64,000 bases of DNA, from NCBI RefSeq assembly GCF_022458985.1, contig NC_061770.1, forward strand, positions 35,197,599 to 35,261,598, given 5' to 3'. The notes under the pieces were generated by a model. That model ran no database searches, was not told where the DNA came from, and saw nothing but the letters and a program-made list of their open reading frames with translations. The stretch's first letter is position 1. Each line of letters starts with the position of its first letter. Source of the DNA: Mugil cephalus (lineage: Eukaryota > Chordata > Actinopteri > Mugiliformes > Mugilidae). Made by a program: the position numbers and the translations under genes. Below, piece by piece: positions 45,018-56,461 of the stretch.

Positions 45018-46437
45018 GTTCCTGAAGAGGTTTTAGACTGGAAATGTTTATGATCCTCATCATGGTGACTTCCTACATACATACAATAATTACAGTAAAG
45101 GTTACACATATACCTTAACGCACATATATATACAGTCTGTATATATATATATATATATACCGTCTTGTTCATTAAAGTACATTCAGATTAATTGAAAGTA
45201 TCTATTTTCAGACACTTTCTCAAATGACGATTATTACCTAAGAAAACTTAAAGGGTAAACAAGAGCTCTGGAACATGTGCCTGTCTATGGCAAGAATACT
45301 GCACAACTAAAATAAGAAACATGGCGCCGTCTGCTGGCTCTGCTACTCCCATATTTAGGGATATCAACAGATTAGTTACAAGATCCCTAACGTAAAGTCT
45401 TAAACCTCAAACAATCTTGAACAAGGAAGAAGTGATGATTAGAATGAGCGAAATGCTCATTTTGCACAGATGTCCTCACTCCCAAGTGGTCCCCAGAAAG
45501 ACAGCTACACAACAACACACACTTGTCAATGTTCTCACTTATACTCAATGCCAGGTCTTTTCTTTTCTTCCCCTTTTACTATACAGGTATAGAAGACACC
45601 TTCATGGCACTCTGCTTTACAGTAAGACCGTTAAGGCTTTCAGTATTGCTGCATATCCACAACAATAGGCAACCAACCATCAGATCAAAAGCATGAACAC
45701 CTTCTTCCATTATTTTCCTGTGATACCAACTTTATCCTAGTTCATAATCGTACTTATGTGGTTAGACTGCTTCTACCTTCCTGCTGCTGTTAGGATCCAC
45801 AATGAACATTTGTAATACTATTACACCTCAAGGTTGTAGTCTTCAGTCTCATGTTAGCATTCATCTGTTAGCACTCGTTTGTTAGCTCACTATTTCAGAC
45901 TATTGTCTACTAGTAATGGTAAATGGTCTTGCTTTTATATAGAACTTTTTTATCTATGTTTACTCAAAGCTCTTTACAGTCACAGAGGCTCAGTGTCTGG
46001 CTCAAGGACACTTAAGTATGTGGCACATTCCAGGGATTGATCCACTAACCTTTCTACCTACTGGGGTACGGTCGCCCATTGTCTCCCACAAGCAGTGTAA
46101 CCACAAAAAATGGACCCACCAATTTTTAATTTTATTCGAATACAAATGCCCTTTTTCCCCTCAACAAATACAAATACTAGATGCTTTGCACACCTCCAAT
46201 TGCTTGTAAACCTGTTAAAGATGACATTTAGGCAGTATTAACACCTGTTGGCTCAAGGCACCGCGCCACAGCTCCACAAGTTTAAGACAGACATAATTCG
46301 ATTTTCTTTCTTCACACAACATTAGTCAGTTCCCCCCGGAAGGCTTCGTTCTTTCTGGTACGACTCCTTTTTTTTTTGTACTCTGTGTAAAGGGATTCCT
46401 CAATTATTTACTTACATTGACCTTCCCTTCACTCCAG
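45018..46437. other. Non-coding remainder of unit 2
   Basis: Same content as 38816-40230. The TA microsatellite at about 45141-45159 has the same length as in unit 1. Confidence 0.5.
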
Positions 46438-46779
46438 GGCCTGCGTTCATTGCATTTTATTTTATATTGGCAGCGTTTAGCCTGGAGTACAGTCTACAGA
46501 TGAATATGGAAAAAAAAGCTTTTTCCTGCTCTGGTTGTCTAGAGATGTTTGATAGTTTGTGATGGTGAGTGGAAATTGCTATTCTGCTGGTGAGAGTCAC
46601 TGAATTCATTATGTGAATTTATGCAAACATACTGTATCTACTTGTTAAGCAGCCTCGGACAATCACAGGTTGATGCCAGAAAGAATGCATTAATGTTATA
46701 AATATATATGAATATGTTAATAGACCCACTAATGTTTCTTTTGGTCGAATGTTGGTGCCTTAACATCAATTATCGCTGT
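46438..46779. other. Unique flank right of the duplication
   Basis: No feature recognised. This is the ancestral neighbour sequence of unit 2. Confidence 0.4.
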
Positions 46780-47220
46780 ATATTTTTAGATTTCTTTAAA
46801 CACACTTTAAAAATGAATCCAACATATTTCAGTAAAGGGATCGATGGAGGCTGAAGATGAAACATTAGGAGAAGAGACGCTAACAGCGCAGCTCACTCCC
46901 ATCAGCCAAGTACTGAGGCCAAAAATCTCTGCTGTTTAAACTTAAATCCTGGAACTGTCAGTTATTTAGCTGTGTTTACATAATTTAGCTATGTTTAGCT
47001 GTGTTTTGTGGGTATGTTTCCGGCAGTTACGCGGTCTCCCTGCTGTTGCACGTGTTCGAAATTTAAATATTTGGACTGTTAATTATTTTTATAGCTTAAT
47101 ATTGAATGCAAAAGAGAACACATGATAGGTAGGGGCTAACCCTAAGCCTAGCCCACCCTACTTAATCTCTCCATCAGTTTGAGGGTCTGTGGTCTGAAAA
47201 ATGTGGAAGACCCCTCGTGT
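46780..47220 (+). mobile_element. hAT-like dispersed repeat, copy 3
   Basis: Shares atttctttaaacacactt, tccaacatatttcagtaaag and the ending cttaatctctccatcagttt with gtctgaaaaatgtggaagac with copies 1 and 2. Non-coding; borders approximate. Confidence 0.5.
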
Positions 47221-47865
47221 AGGGATATAATCTGAAGCTGAAACTAATCTCATTAAGTGTTTATTTCTGTTATTTGCAATTAAGGAACAGCTCAGTGAGC
47301 GTTCGGAGCTCTAATTTTTACGCTTATCGGTTTTAATTAAGGAGAACCAAGAGTGGAATTATCTACTTGATCGAGTCCCCTAGTTGTTGAAATACCGCCA
47401 ACACCTTTAACTGCATTCGTACTGAGTGCAGGTTATTGTAAAAAAACAAAAAAACAAAACAACAAACAGGACATTCAGACATTCTGATTCCTCAGCCGTG
47501 CACGATGATCGATTGCAACCAGATTTGTGTCGTACACCGTGGCCACTAGAGGGCTTCCTGACACAGATGCACGGCTCTGCTCCTGTCATTTCTCTTCTGA
47601 AGAGTCTCTCCTTTCTAATTGATGGAGGGTTTGCCGGGGGAATGCACCAGAGGCACTAAAAAGAAAGAAAGAAAGATAAAAAAAGAACTCTCTATCCTTT
47701 CTACAATTTGATTTATACCCTTAACAGAAAACAGACCGGTGCACCCCATAATAAGACAGGGCTCTTTGTAAAGATGCTCCCCGAGCATACTGGGGAGTGG
47801 GGGGACTCTGAATGGGATGATTCAATTGTTGCATGTTTTTTTTTTTTTTTTTTTGCGTTGAGAAC
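47221..47865. other. Gene-free stretch with a long poly-T
   Basis: No exon recognised. A T-tract of about 20 lies at 47836-47854, just beyond the candidate splice donor at 47869. Confidence 0.4.
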
Positions 47866-47869
47866 TTAC

Positions 47870-48067
47870 CGTCTATGTGTAGCTGCAGAGATGCTGCCGC
47901 TGTCCTTCCACGCCTCCTTCACGGGGAGAATCTTGTCTTTTCTGTCTCCTCATCCTCCCCATCCTCGTGTCCATCAGACGCTGCCTGACTGACTGAATCC
48001 AGCTCCTCGTCCCTCTGCTCCTCCAGTTCATTCTCTCCTCCTCTGCTGCTAGAGGCTTGTTTTTATA
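47870..48067 (-). promoter_or_regulatory. Candidate TATA promoter and first exon (minus strand)
   Basis: On the minus strand GCTATAAAA (TATA box 48061-48067) is followed, at the usual distance, by a non-repetitive stretch of about 165 bases. This ends GACG|GTAAGT, a near-perfect splice donor, at 47870/47869. This is the layout of a TATA promoter with a non-coding or short-coding first exon. The next minus-strand gene is receptor copy 2, 4.3 kb downstream, so a 5' UTR exon of that gene is the natural guess; another gene cannot be excluded. An AG-rich ORF through it (47873-48184) is compositional. Confidence 0.35.
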
Positions 48068-48071
48068 GCAT

Positions 48072-48180
48072 ACTGACACGTCCACCCCCCCCTCCCCACC
48101 ACCACCACCACCACCACCCCTTTCTCTCCCTCCCTTGCTCTCCCCCCCTCCCTCTCTCCCTCTCTCCCTCTCTGTGTTTC
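48072..48180. repeat. (CCA)n and CT-rich low-complexity DNA
   Basis: Nine or so CCA units at about 48095-48118 are followed by ctctccctctctccctctc. It sits just upstream of the TATA box and might be a promoter-proximal purine/pyrimidine tract. Confidence 0.8.
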
Positions 48181-48990
48181 TCATGCACTCTCCTGCTCTT
48201 TTATTCCCCAGCGGAAATTATAATGGATCGAAAATGCGTCGCTGCAGACAACAAAAAGTTTTTAATGCTTTAAAAGACGTGGTGTTGTGTTTCTCCAGCG
48301 CGTTAATGCATTACATAACATTCTCTCATTCAAGCTTATTATTCAGTTTTTAGACATTAGGCTGAGCTCAGACTGCAGGTAAATCCATATCTTCTTCCAT
48401 CTTTCTATCTTCTTTTTTTTTTTTTGGTTCATTAATTCGTTTCTCTAATCAGATCTCCTGGACAGACTGTCCGTGAAAGCATCACCCGAACCGATCTGTA
48501 CGCGTTGCTGTGGTAACGATGTTGGAATCAGTAACTGATGACAACAGTGGGTTCCTTGGAGCTCCTGCTTGTACAGGGGAATGGGTAGAAATGGAAAATA
48601 AAAACAAGAAAACAGAGGCGCAAGCAAGCAAAAAAAAGACCACTTCACTCTCCAGACCGTGATGGGGTTGTCAGAAGAAGAGAGGGGCCCCCGGTGGAAA
48701 TGAGCAACGCTTGCAAAGGGTCAGCGTGGAGATGGAGACGGAGACGTGAACTTGTGAACAGATGGGATGGTGTTTTTTAATTCTACAGAGGAGGCTGGTA
48801 GCTGAGAGAACACTGAGTCATGCAGATTGCTTGACTGGACAGACGGGAGCAATGAGTGCTTTAAGGGAAGCGGGTTATTGACGTCGAGAGACTTACAGTA
48901 GGCGCTGCTGCAATTAGGAGGATGATGAAGTTAAGGAAATTCCCCTGAGACGTTTGGTGGCTGCACAAAAAAAACACTGTCGCAAGAGTA
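48181..48990. other. Gene-free stretch, no recognised feature
   Basis: Contains a T-tract near 48412-48425. No exon was identified. Confidence 0.45.
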
Positions 48991-48994
48991 GAGG

Positions 48995-49200
48995 CTGCAA
49001 TCGCTTTATCCCGGGCTGGAAGCTTATCCCAGCTGTCACTGGGCAAGAGGTGGGGTACAAACCTGGACTCTCACACCTACGGCCGATTTAGAATCACCAG
49101 TGAACCTTACAAACATGTCGGAGAAAACCAACATGCAAACTCCACCGAGAAAGAGCCCAGTCGGGCCATGGACTAGAACCCAGAACCTTCTCACATCACA
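48995..49200 (+). repeat. Dispersed repeat R3, copy
   Basis: Has tatcccagctgtcactgggc, aagaggtggggtacaaacct, and acatgcaaactccaccgaga followed by the tail block. Confidence 0.75.
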
Positions 49201-49589
49201 CCACTGTGCTGTGGTGTAGAAGTTAAAGATCCATAAAACATGCGCTGTTGGGTTCAGTTGTGTCGGAGTTCCAGATGTGAGTGGTTATGGTGGTTTGCTG
49301 CTGAGTTTTGTTCTTGAACGATTTCTGAACCCTAAACAATGATGTAGTGTAAGAAATTCCATGGACATTCGTAAGTTATTTCAATGTGTACGAGTACTGA
49401 GTACATGCCACAAAACCTGTCTAGTTTGGCCAACTCAATTCCGTTAGCACAAGCAACGCAATTTGCCTTGTCCCCCACAAGTTTAATTGTGTTAAAATAA
49501 TAGTATATAGCACTTTATCTGCCAATCCACCAACAACCAGACACAACGGACAATCTACTTAAAAATCTCATCTCATTTCATTCAAGTCT
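49201..49589. other. Spacer between two R3 copies
   Basis: No feature recognised. Confidence 0.4.
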
Positions 49590-49815
49590 TCTACTTCTTA
49601 TCCTCACTAGGGTCGTGGGGTTGTGGGGGTTGCTGGAGCCTATCCCACCCTGGACAGGTCGCCCGTCCATCTCAGGGCTAACACAGAAACCAATAACCAT
49701 TCACCAAGGGTCAATTTAGAGTCACCAATCAGCCTAACGAGTCTTTGGAGGTGGGAGGAAGCCGGAGTACCTGGAGAAAACCCACGCAGACACAAGGAGA
49801 ACATGCAAACTCCAC
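49590..49815 (+). repeat. Dispersed repeat R3, near-complete copy
   Basis: Reads through gttgctggagcctatcccac, tggacaggtcgcccgtccat, gtcaatttagagtcaccaat, ggaggtgggaggaagccgga, acccacgcagacacaaggag and aacatgcaaactccacc. It is the clearest R3 copy in the window. The ORF at 49623-49871 is its translation artefact. Confidence 0.8.
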
Positions 49816-50509
49816 CACCTACAATGACTTATTTATGTAAGTCAGGATTCATTTTAAGTTGTGCTAACTGAATACACCTCCATGTTGAATGAAAGCAGGT
49901 ATATCAAATGAAAATCCATGTACTATTGAGTCGGGACGGCTTTATCTATTTTCATTTAGACCAACGTGTTATCAGCTCATTATAATGTAAACACAACAAA
50001 CTCTTGATTTTGAGCTACACTCACTAACCCCATGGATCTGTTTTTTTAGAGTGTGTGTATTGCTTTTCATGACGGCCTAAAGTAGAGGAAGAAATCTGGG
50101 TGCAAACTAAATATCTATATAATATTTTGGGCAGTTCTGTGTGCACGTTTGCCTCTTTGGAGGCCGTGCACACGGGCAGAGAGAATTCTTATCTCCAAGT
50201 CTGAATTTGGACTCAGCAATAGCAAATGTTAAGATGAGTACGCTGATCATCCAGAATTCACTCCACTCTGGGTCTAGTTTGGGGCCTGAAAGCATCCGTC
50301 CTCCTCCTCACCTGGCACCACTTGCTCCTAAGACAGTTAGCCTCTTTGTTGCTAGCTCTTTTATCCGTTTGCTGCAGTTCCTCCTGACCCAACTAGCTGC
50401 CGTCCTGCTGGTTTACATGGCCCCGTGTTCGCACTGACTGCTGATGTGGAAATCTGGGGACATTTACAACTTAGAGATGAAAAAGAAAAAAAAGAAGTAT
50501 AAAAGCTAA
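49816..50509. other. Gene-free stretch, no recognised feature
   Basis: The ORF at 50141-50437 has an opposite-strand partner and no recognised domain. Confidence 0.4.
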
Positions 50510-50890
50510 GCGTTTTGAACAGGAAGTAGTAGTTTCTGAAAAAACAACAACAATGTCCTCATATGTGGACACTGGGATTATTCCGGAAGCCCCAACGTCC
50601 TCAAGCAAGTACTTGCTAATTAGCGACGTTGTAGCGCGTTGCCATTGATAAAATTTGCTCAATTTGCGCGTCACAACAAACTAGAAAGTTACTAAGAATA
50701 AATAAATAAGTTTAAACTTTTTTGTCCCTGAAATCGTTTGTAGAATGAATCTGATGAAATTCCCGCTATCATGTTTTTACACAGACTAGTGTGTTGACTC
50801 TTTGCTACCACTAGATGGCAGACTAAAGCGTCCACTAAATGAAGCCGAACAAGATGCAATAAAACAAACTAATGTCCCCATACGAGGACG
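50510..50890 (+). repeat. Dispersed repeat R2, copy 2
   Basis: Shares gaagtagtagtttctgaaaa, tatgtggacactgggattat, caagtacttgctaattagcg, acgttgtagc and ccgctatcatgtttttac with 11911-12154, in order. It is longer than copy 1 and includes ctaccactagatggcagac at its end. No coding content. Confidence 0.6.
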
Positions 50891-53560
50891 CAGGGTCTCA
50901 ATAGACCACGACCGGCTACCGTAATAATTATAGTATAAGCTCAACGTTTTTTTCTTATTCATAAAAAGCTAAAACTGGGGACACTTTCGGGAACAACTTG
51001 AACTAAGGGACAGGTCATACAAAACAGGGAGTGTCCCCAGAAATCAGGGACGTCTGGTCACCCTAAAAAAAACAAACAAAAAAACAAAAAAAACAAACCT
51101 TTTTTAGCAGGTTAAGAAGCGCTACATTGAAAATGGTCCAGTCTCATGGTGCAGTGTTCCTCATACTGTGTAAGCAAACACACTGATACGGCTGTATATT
51201 AAAAATTCATATCATAACGTAAAAACAAACCAGTATTCAGTATGAACCAGTTTACCACCCAGCGCTACCTGGAATTTCCCAAGCTCTTTGGTTCCACCCT
51301 TCCCCTCTTTGTTGTATTTAGTGCCTTGTTGTTCAGGCACTAAATCAATTTAACGCTTGCTCCGGGGTTTTTTTTTACTTGAAGTGAATCAATAAATAGT
51401 CCAACCCTTCCTTTTACAGTCACAATGATGCACCTGCCCGCTCACACTGAGAGCAACTCTCAGGGGTTCGGCGTCTCTCTGAAGGATGTGGATGTGGCTC
51501 ATTGAACCACGAACTCTCTGGTGAGCTGCCCAAATGTAATGGAACTGAAGTAAAGAACTGCCTCCAGAGCTTGGGCGCACATGCAAAAGAAATAATATCC
51601 CTATGATTAAGGAGAACCAGATCCCTGTGGGCTCCACTGTTCAGCCTTTCTCATCTGAAGCACGACATCGAGACGCAAATTCGTCCCAAGCCTGTCATCA
51701 TAATCCCGATCTCATCCCAGAAGAGCTCTGGACGTTATCACTACGTGATAATATAAACTATTGTGTTTATTTATTCTTGTCTTTTTTGTTGCATGTTTGA
51801 GCTTTAAAGGCCCTCAGTGACCGATGGACGTCAACCGATGTTTGTTTACAACCTCCACAGTAATCTTTTCGCGCTTGCATAAAAGCATGTGACTATCATA
51901 CATATCTAACAAGTTGCTGGTGGCCAATTCAGAGAAGGAGGGTGGGGAACAATGGTTATTAATGGTGTAACACCGCGCACGAGGCCCCAGTTCTGAGCTC
52001 AGATTTACAGGTTTAATACCTGCTGACAGTCGTGTGAGTTTAATATTGTACTTTTCTTCTTTTAATCTGGTAATAATTCAATCTTCTGAGCGGAATATAG
52101 GGTTTCACTTTCCTTATAGTTTACTAGTTGGCACTGGCTGAGACCAGGGGCGTCAAAAACCAGCCCACCACAGATGGTGGGTTCATCAGGAATACATTCA
52201 GGAAGTGGGTTTAAGAGCTCCAAGACGGTTCCATTCATAAATCCTCTGAAGTAATATATTTTTTTAACAGCAGGTGAGCACACATGGTAGAAATCAGCAA
52301 CACTCCTGCACTTGGATTTATGGCCGCCCACATGGACACAGCCCTGGATGGAATTTACACGACTACTTGATACTTAAATTTTAGTTTGTGGGATTAAATT
52401 TAAAGAAAACACCAGTTTAATAGGATTCTTTTTTTTTTTTTTTCAGATCCTCAAAAGTGAAGTCGAAGCAAGTAGAGCTCCCTCTGGTGGCTGGACGCTG
52501 CAGTGTAGGTCGTAAGCTCCACCTCCTCTATGTTAGTGGGCGGGACTTGGGCCAAACTAAAACACTAAAGTACACGTCAATTATTATTATTTTTTTTTTC
52601 AAGGATGGTTTCAGTCGTTTAAGGTAGCTCATATAATGTTGAGAATTGCCTAACTAGCTCTCCGCTACCTGTTAGCTCATGCTAACACCTGTCACAAAAG
52701 AGTTCAAAAAACATTCACCCTCTGCACAGTCATGAATAGTGAAATAAACTATTGGGACAAAAAAACATTTTTTTGTACCAGGCTGTAAACATGTTTAATG
52801 GTGCTGTAAAGTTGGGCTCTTTAACATGGATGCCTGTGGGGATTTGAGAGGAAGTGGAGACGTGTTGTCCATATTTGTATACAGTCTATGGACCACAGAT
52901 GCTAAAGCAGTTACTAATCATCTGATTAGAAGTGGATTCATGTTAACAGATTTAATTATCAGAGTCTGGACTCAAGTGTACTCACCTAATGGGAACCAGC
53001 GCTACGTCAAAATCCACAAATGCACAGTTGCATTTTATTTATTTTTTAAATTATTTTGTTAATAAAGAGACAGACGGTCAGTCTGAAGCTGGGTTATTTG
53101 TCAAATGACATACAAATAAATGTGGTGGGTACCTTTACAGCAAGGGGATAATTTATCAAGTTACAACGTTGTGATGCAAAAATAATTGTCCGCATCTAAA
53201 AATATGTACAATGTGCAGTACAATCTTGCAAATATTTAATGAAAATTGCAAAAAAAAAAGTATCAGCTTTTCATTCGACTGTATATAACTGTAAATGTGT
53301 AAAATAACAAAAAATGACTGTAAATTTCAATAAATGCAAGATAGCATTAATTTTACAGTTACTTTGCTTTTTGGGTTCCTTTAAAATACGAGTGCAGCTT
53401 CTTGTATCAGGAGAGAATTGAACCAACAACATAAACTCATATTGTCTTAGCAACAGTGTGTATAGGCGGAGTACACACAGAGCACATGGCCAGTCTTTGC
53501 TTTAAAAAGGTCACTGTCCCGACTGCTGCCTCTCAGCGTTTTAAATGTCAGTGTTCTTGA
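50891..53560. other. Gene-free stretch; one odd minus-strand ORF
   Basis: A/C-rich runs near 51066-51100 and a T-tract at 52430-52444. A minus-strand ORF of 89 codons (52062-52331) contains PLPECIPDEPTICGG and reads more like protein than most here, but no domain is recognised and no splice context fits. No other exon is supported. Confidence 0.4.
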
Positions 53561-53577
53561 ATGCACCACGGGCATGA

Positions 53578-53634
53578 TTATACCATGCTGGGGGGGAGAG
53601 GGAGTGTGTGCCCCCCCCCCTCAGCATGGTATAA
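53578..53634. repeat. Long hairpin (19-bp stem, one bulge)
   Basis: The left arm ttataccatgctggggggg (53578-53596) pairs with cccccctcagcatggtataa at the right (to 53634), with one extra T in the right arm. The loop is about 17-18 bases. The pairing is seen directly; whether it is a transposon end pair, a precursor RNA or chance is unknown. Confidence 0.75.
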
Positions 53635-53755
53635 ACATGAGATGAAAAGGTCGCCGCAATAGATCATATTTCTCAAAAAATAGTCTTTGCGCGCTTTGTT
53701 TGTTTAACGCTACACTAACGTGAGGGGGGCAACATGTGGATGTGATGTATATATA

Positions 53756-54110
53756 CACCAATCAGCAATAACATTATGACCACCTTCCTGATACTGTGAA
53801 GGTCTCCCTTGTGTCTCCACAACAGTTGTGGCTCATCAGAGAATGGAGGGTGAGGGTGTCGTGTTGTGTCTGGAAACAGGATGTTGTAAGTGGATGCATG
53901 TGTGCAGCTGTTACTTGTATATTTATTATACTTGTAGTTTGATATTAAGTTTTATCCCATAAATTACATCTTTACCCACATCTCACATTTAGATTTTTGT
54001 TAGACATGTGTTCTTGTTTGAATCATACGTTTGCTTAGTATTTTTGGTTGTTGTGTGTCTGTCTGGTCTGGTCTACGTGGGTGCTACATGTTTAATCCAC
54101 ACTAATGAAT
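53756..54110 (+). mobile_element. TcMar miniature element, 3' end lost
   Basis: Begins ACACCAATCAGCAATAAC after a TA and continues ttatgaccaccttcctgata and gtgaaggtctcccttgtgtc, then the shared ctggtctggtctacgtgggt phrase. The right terminus is not visible. Confidence 0.65.
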
Positions 54111-54170
54111 GTATGGTAGTAAGAACCATAATTAACCATGATCTGAATTATCTGAATTTACAGTGAAGAA

Positions 54171-54300
54171 CTAGACGATGAGTTTTGCTGCAGTAGCGCC
54201 GACTGTCCACATGTGGGCGCTGGTGTCCCACTGGTCCCTCCACCAGTACAGGGGAGTGGGGGGTTGCGCTGGATGCAGCAGGTCTTTCTGGAGGCTCCAC
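54171..54300 (-). CDS. Weak candidate terminal exon
   Basis: A minus-strand frame ending at TAG (54171) reads DLLHPAQPPTPLYWWRDQW and then DTSAHMWTVGATAAKLIV. Its composition is more protein-like than the low-complexity ORFs around it. A CAG acceptor at about 54286 is possible but its pyrimidine tract is weak. No family is recognised and no upstream exon was found. It may equally be a chance frame or an old retrocopy piece. Confidence 0.2.
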
Positions 54301-55560
54301 AGGTAAAGGAAAGAAATAAGTGAATGCAGACGGTTAGATCTATGTGTAAGTCTGTCAATATTTGAATTAAAATCACTAAAATTGTTATGTTTTGATTGAA
54401 GTTCCCTCTGATTCCTACATTTTCCCAACTTTACTACCAGCCATTTGTTAGGTTAATAAATCCACTGAAAAATACATTATTTTTTGCTACTGTGTCAGTG
54501 TGAATTCATAAATAGACTTACGGTATATGCAAGGTCTGTGTATGTTTTGGTCATTTCTGTTCACAAAAGTTTATTAAAACAAAACAAATACATAAATATG
54601 TGGTCCTTTGATTTTCAATTTAAAATTCTAAAATTAAAATTGAAAAAAAAAAAAACAATCGATTTTCATTCCCCAGTTTCATTGACCAGAAATTGTTTTT
54701 TTTTTTTTTTTTTTCAGAATAAGAGCATGCATAAGGTCGGCGCAGTGTAACAGAAGTGGATGGACATGGATCAGTACGTTGTTTTTCGAAACAATGAAAG
54801 AGTCTCGGGGAAGACGACGTGACTGCAGAAAAACTAACGCATATTTCAGGTAAAAACTAAAAATAACTACATATAATCAGGGAACAGTTAGCTACTAGCT
54901 AACTTTATGGTACTGATGTGGGTGTAGAGATTGTAGATTTCTGTCATGACAAGTCTCGTTTTGTCTTTACGTAAAAAATCATGTCATGATTAAGGTTGCC
55001 CAGGTAGCCTGGGTTAGCTAGTGAAACCACAGATACAAGTCATATATTTGGGCGCTCATGACATAAGCACAGCGCCGTCCTCTTACTTGCTCTTATTTTG
55101 AAAACACAACTTCTGGTTGCATTTTTTTCCTTTTTTTTAAAAAAAAAAAACGGGTCCTGTTTTTGTTTCTGTCTTCTAACGATTTTATTTTTTATTTTTA
55201 GAAACAGAAAATGAAAATAGACCGGTTTCGTTTATCCCACCTCGACACCGATAAAGAAAAATGCCCTGAATATCAATTTAATTTTTTAATTTTAAAATTA
55301 AAATCAAATGACCACACATTTTTTGTTTTTTATTATCCTTTTCTATATGGACCAAAACGTACACGGAATATCTTGTTTTTTTTTTAACCCTCAAATCAAA
55401 TTAAAGCCAAAAAAAGCCTGTACCTTATCTTTTGTGATGTCATACAGAGGTAAAATGAAAATTGTCAAATGAACCTGTGGCCAGATTCAAAGAGGAAGAC
55501 GCTAGCAGCTCGGACGTAGCGACCGTCAGGCACTGGAGGACATGCAAAAAGGAGAACACT
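54301..55560. other. Gene-free stretch, AT-rich
   Basis: Contains several A- and T-tracts (54643-54655, 54696-54714, 55127-55150). No exon recognised. Confidence 0.45.
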
Positions 55561-55566
55561 TTTATT
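55561..55566 (-). promoter_or_regulatory. Candidate polyadenylation signal of the zinc-finger gene
   Basis: AATAAA on the minus strand, about 0.9 kb after the zinc-finger stop codon, followed by T-rich sequence. It is the first canonical signal noticed after that stop. Use is inferred. Confidence 0.4.
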
Positions 55567-55923
55567 TCCAGAGCCGATGAGCAATAACAGCTACTATTCA
55601 CACACCACCAGCTTTCATTTTGCATTTTTTTTTCTTTTTTACAGAACAACAAAATGAAACAAAACAAAGAAAATCACAGTCTGCGTCGGTTAATCAAACC
55701 AAATCATGATTTTTTTTGCCTTCAGAAATTAACCACACTGTGCCGGTTTCAAGTGAAGCTCAATTTCCAAACTTGAAATATACTATGGTGTAACAGTTTA
55801 TCAGATCCACTCCAGTTACAGCAGTGGTGAGTTGTAATAACACAATTGGATGTCTGCTCCTCGATAACTACAGCTCTTTCATGCTGTATGTTAGCTTAGC
55901 ATAGCCTGTGTCTATTGTGTTTG

Positions 55924-55964
55924 TGTCTGTCTCTGTGTGGATTCAACCAACACAGAGACAGACA
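55924..55964. repeat. Hairpin with 15-bp perfect arms
   Basis: Arms tgtctgtctctgtgt (55924-55938) and acacagagacagaca (55950-55964) are exact reverse complements around an 11-base loop. It lies within the presumed 3' UTR of the zinc-finger gene. Confidence 0.75.
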
Positions 55965-56461
55965 TACCTCTGCATGCGATTGGAAAGTCCTCCAACCAAT
56001 CACAGCCATTTTGTTGATGAATGTGTAAGGACTACTCTTATGCTTTAGTCCATCACAGCCTTAAGCTCCGCCCAAACCATTCGATTGTCGATTGGGGAGC
56101 GTAATCAGTTCCCAACGGAGAGACTCCAGACCGACTTGCGGAGGCTTCCAAGCTCCGTTCACGTGGTGCTGACTTGTCCGAGAGCTTTCGGTCTCCGAAA
56201 CACAGATGAACTCTGCTCAGATGTCATGGACGTTTAGTTCTTTATGTAGTTTCTAAAGCTTCCTAAAGTCCACAAAACAACTACGGTTTCCATGACACCT
56301 GCACAAACACCAGATAATCGAGCTCCTGGAGAGGGTCAAGAACAAACTTTGAATCTCAAAGATGTAGAGTCATCTGTTAAGAATGTTCTTCACGTGACTC
56401 CCCACAGCGTGACCAGACAGTCCATGCACACTTTAGACTTGTCGTAGCATCGAGGGGCTTG

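Larger units (their letters stand above)
40231..46437. repeat. Tandem duplication, unit 2 (about 6.2 kb)
   Basis: Second, adjacent copy of 34062-40235. It starts in mid-hAT element, keeps the hAT right end (to 40498) with 24 bases that unit 1 lacks (near 40460-40485), and ends at TCCAG before ggcctgcgttcattgc. Because the receptor is on the minus strand, unit 2 is the copy still joined to the original upstream DNA. Confidence 0.95.

Noticed and set aside
47873-48184. 103-codon minus-strand ORF rich in Arg, Gly and Glu
   Set aside because: Made from CCA and CT low-complexity DNA running through the TATA region; composition explains it.
52062-52331. 89-codon minus-strand ORF as a small gene
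   Set aside because: Reads somewhat like protein, but has no recognised family, no splice or promoter context and AT-rich flanks; left as an unexplained ORF.
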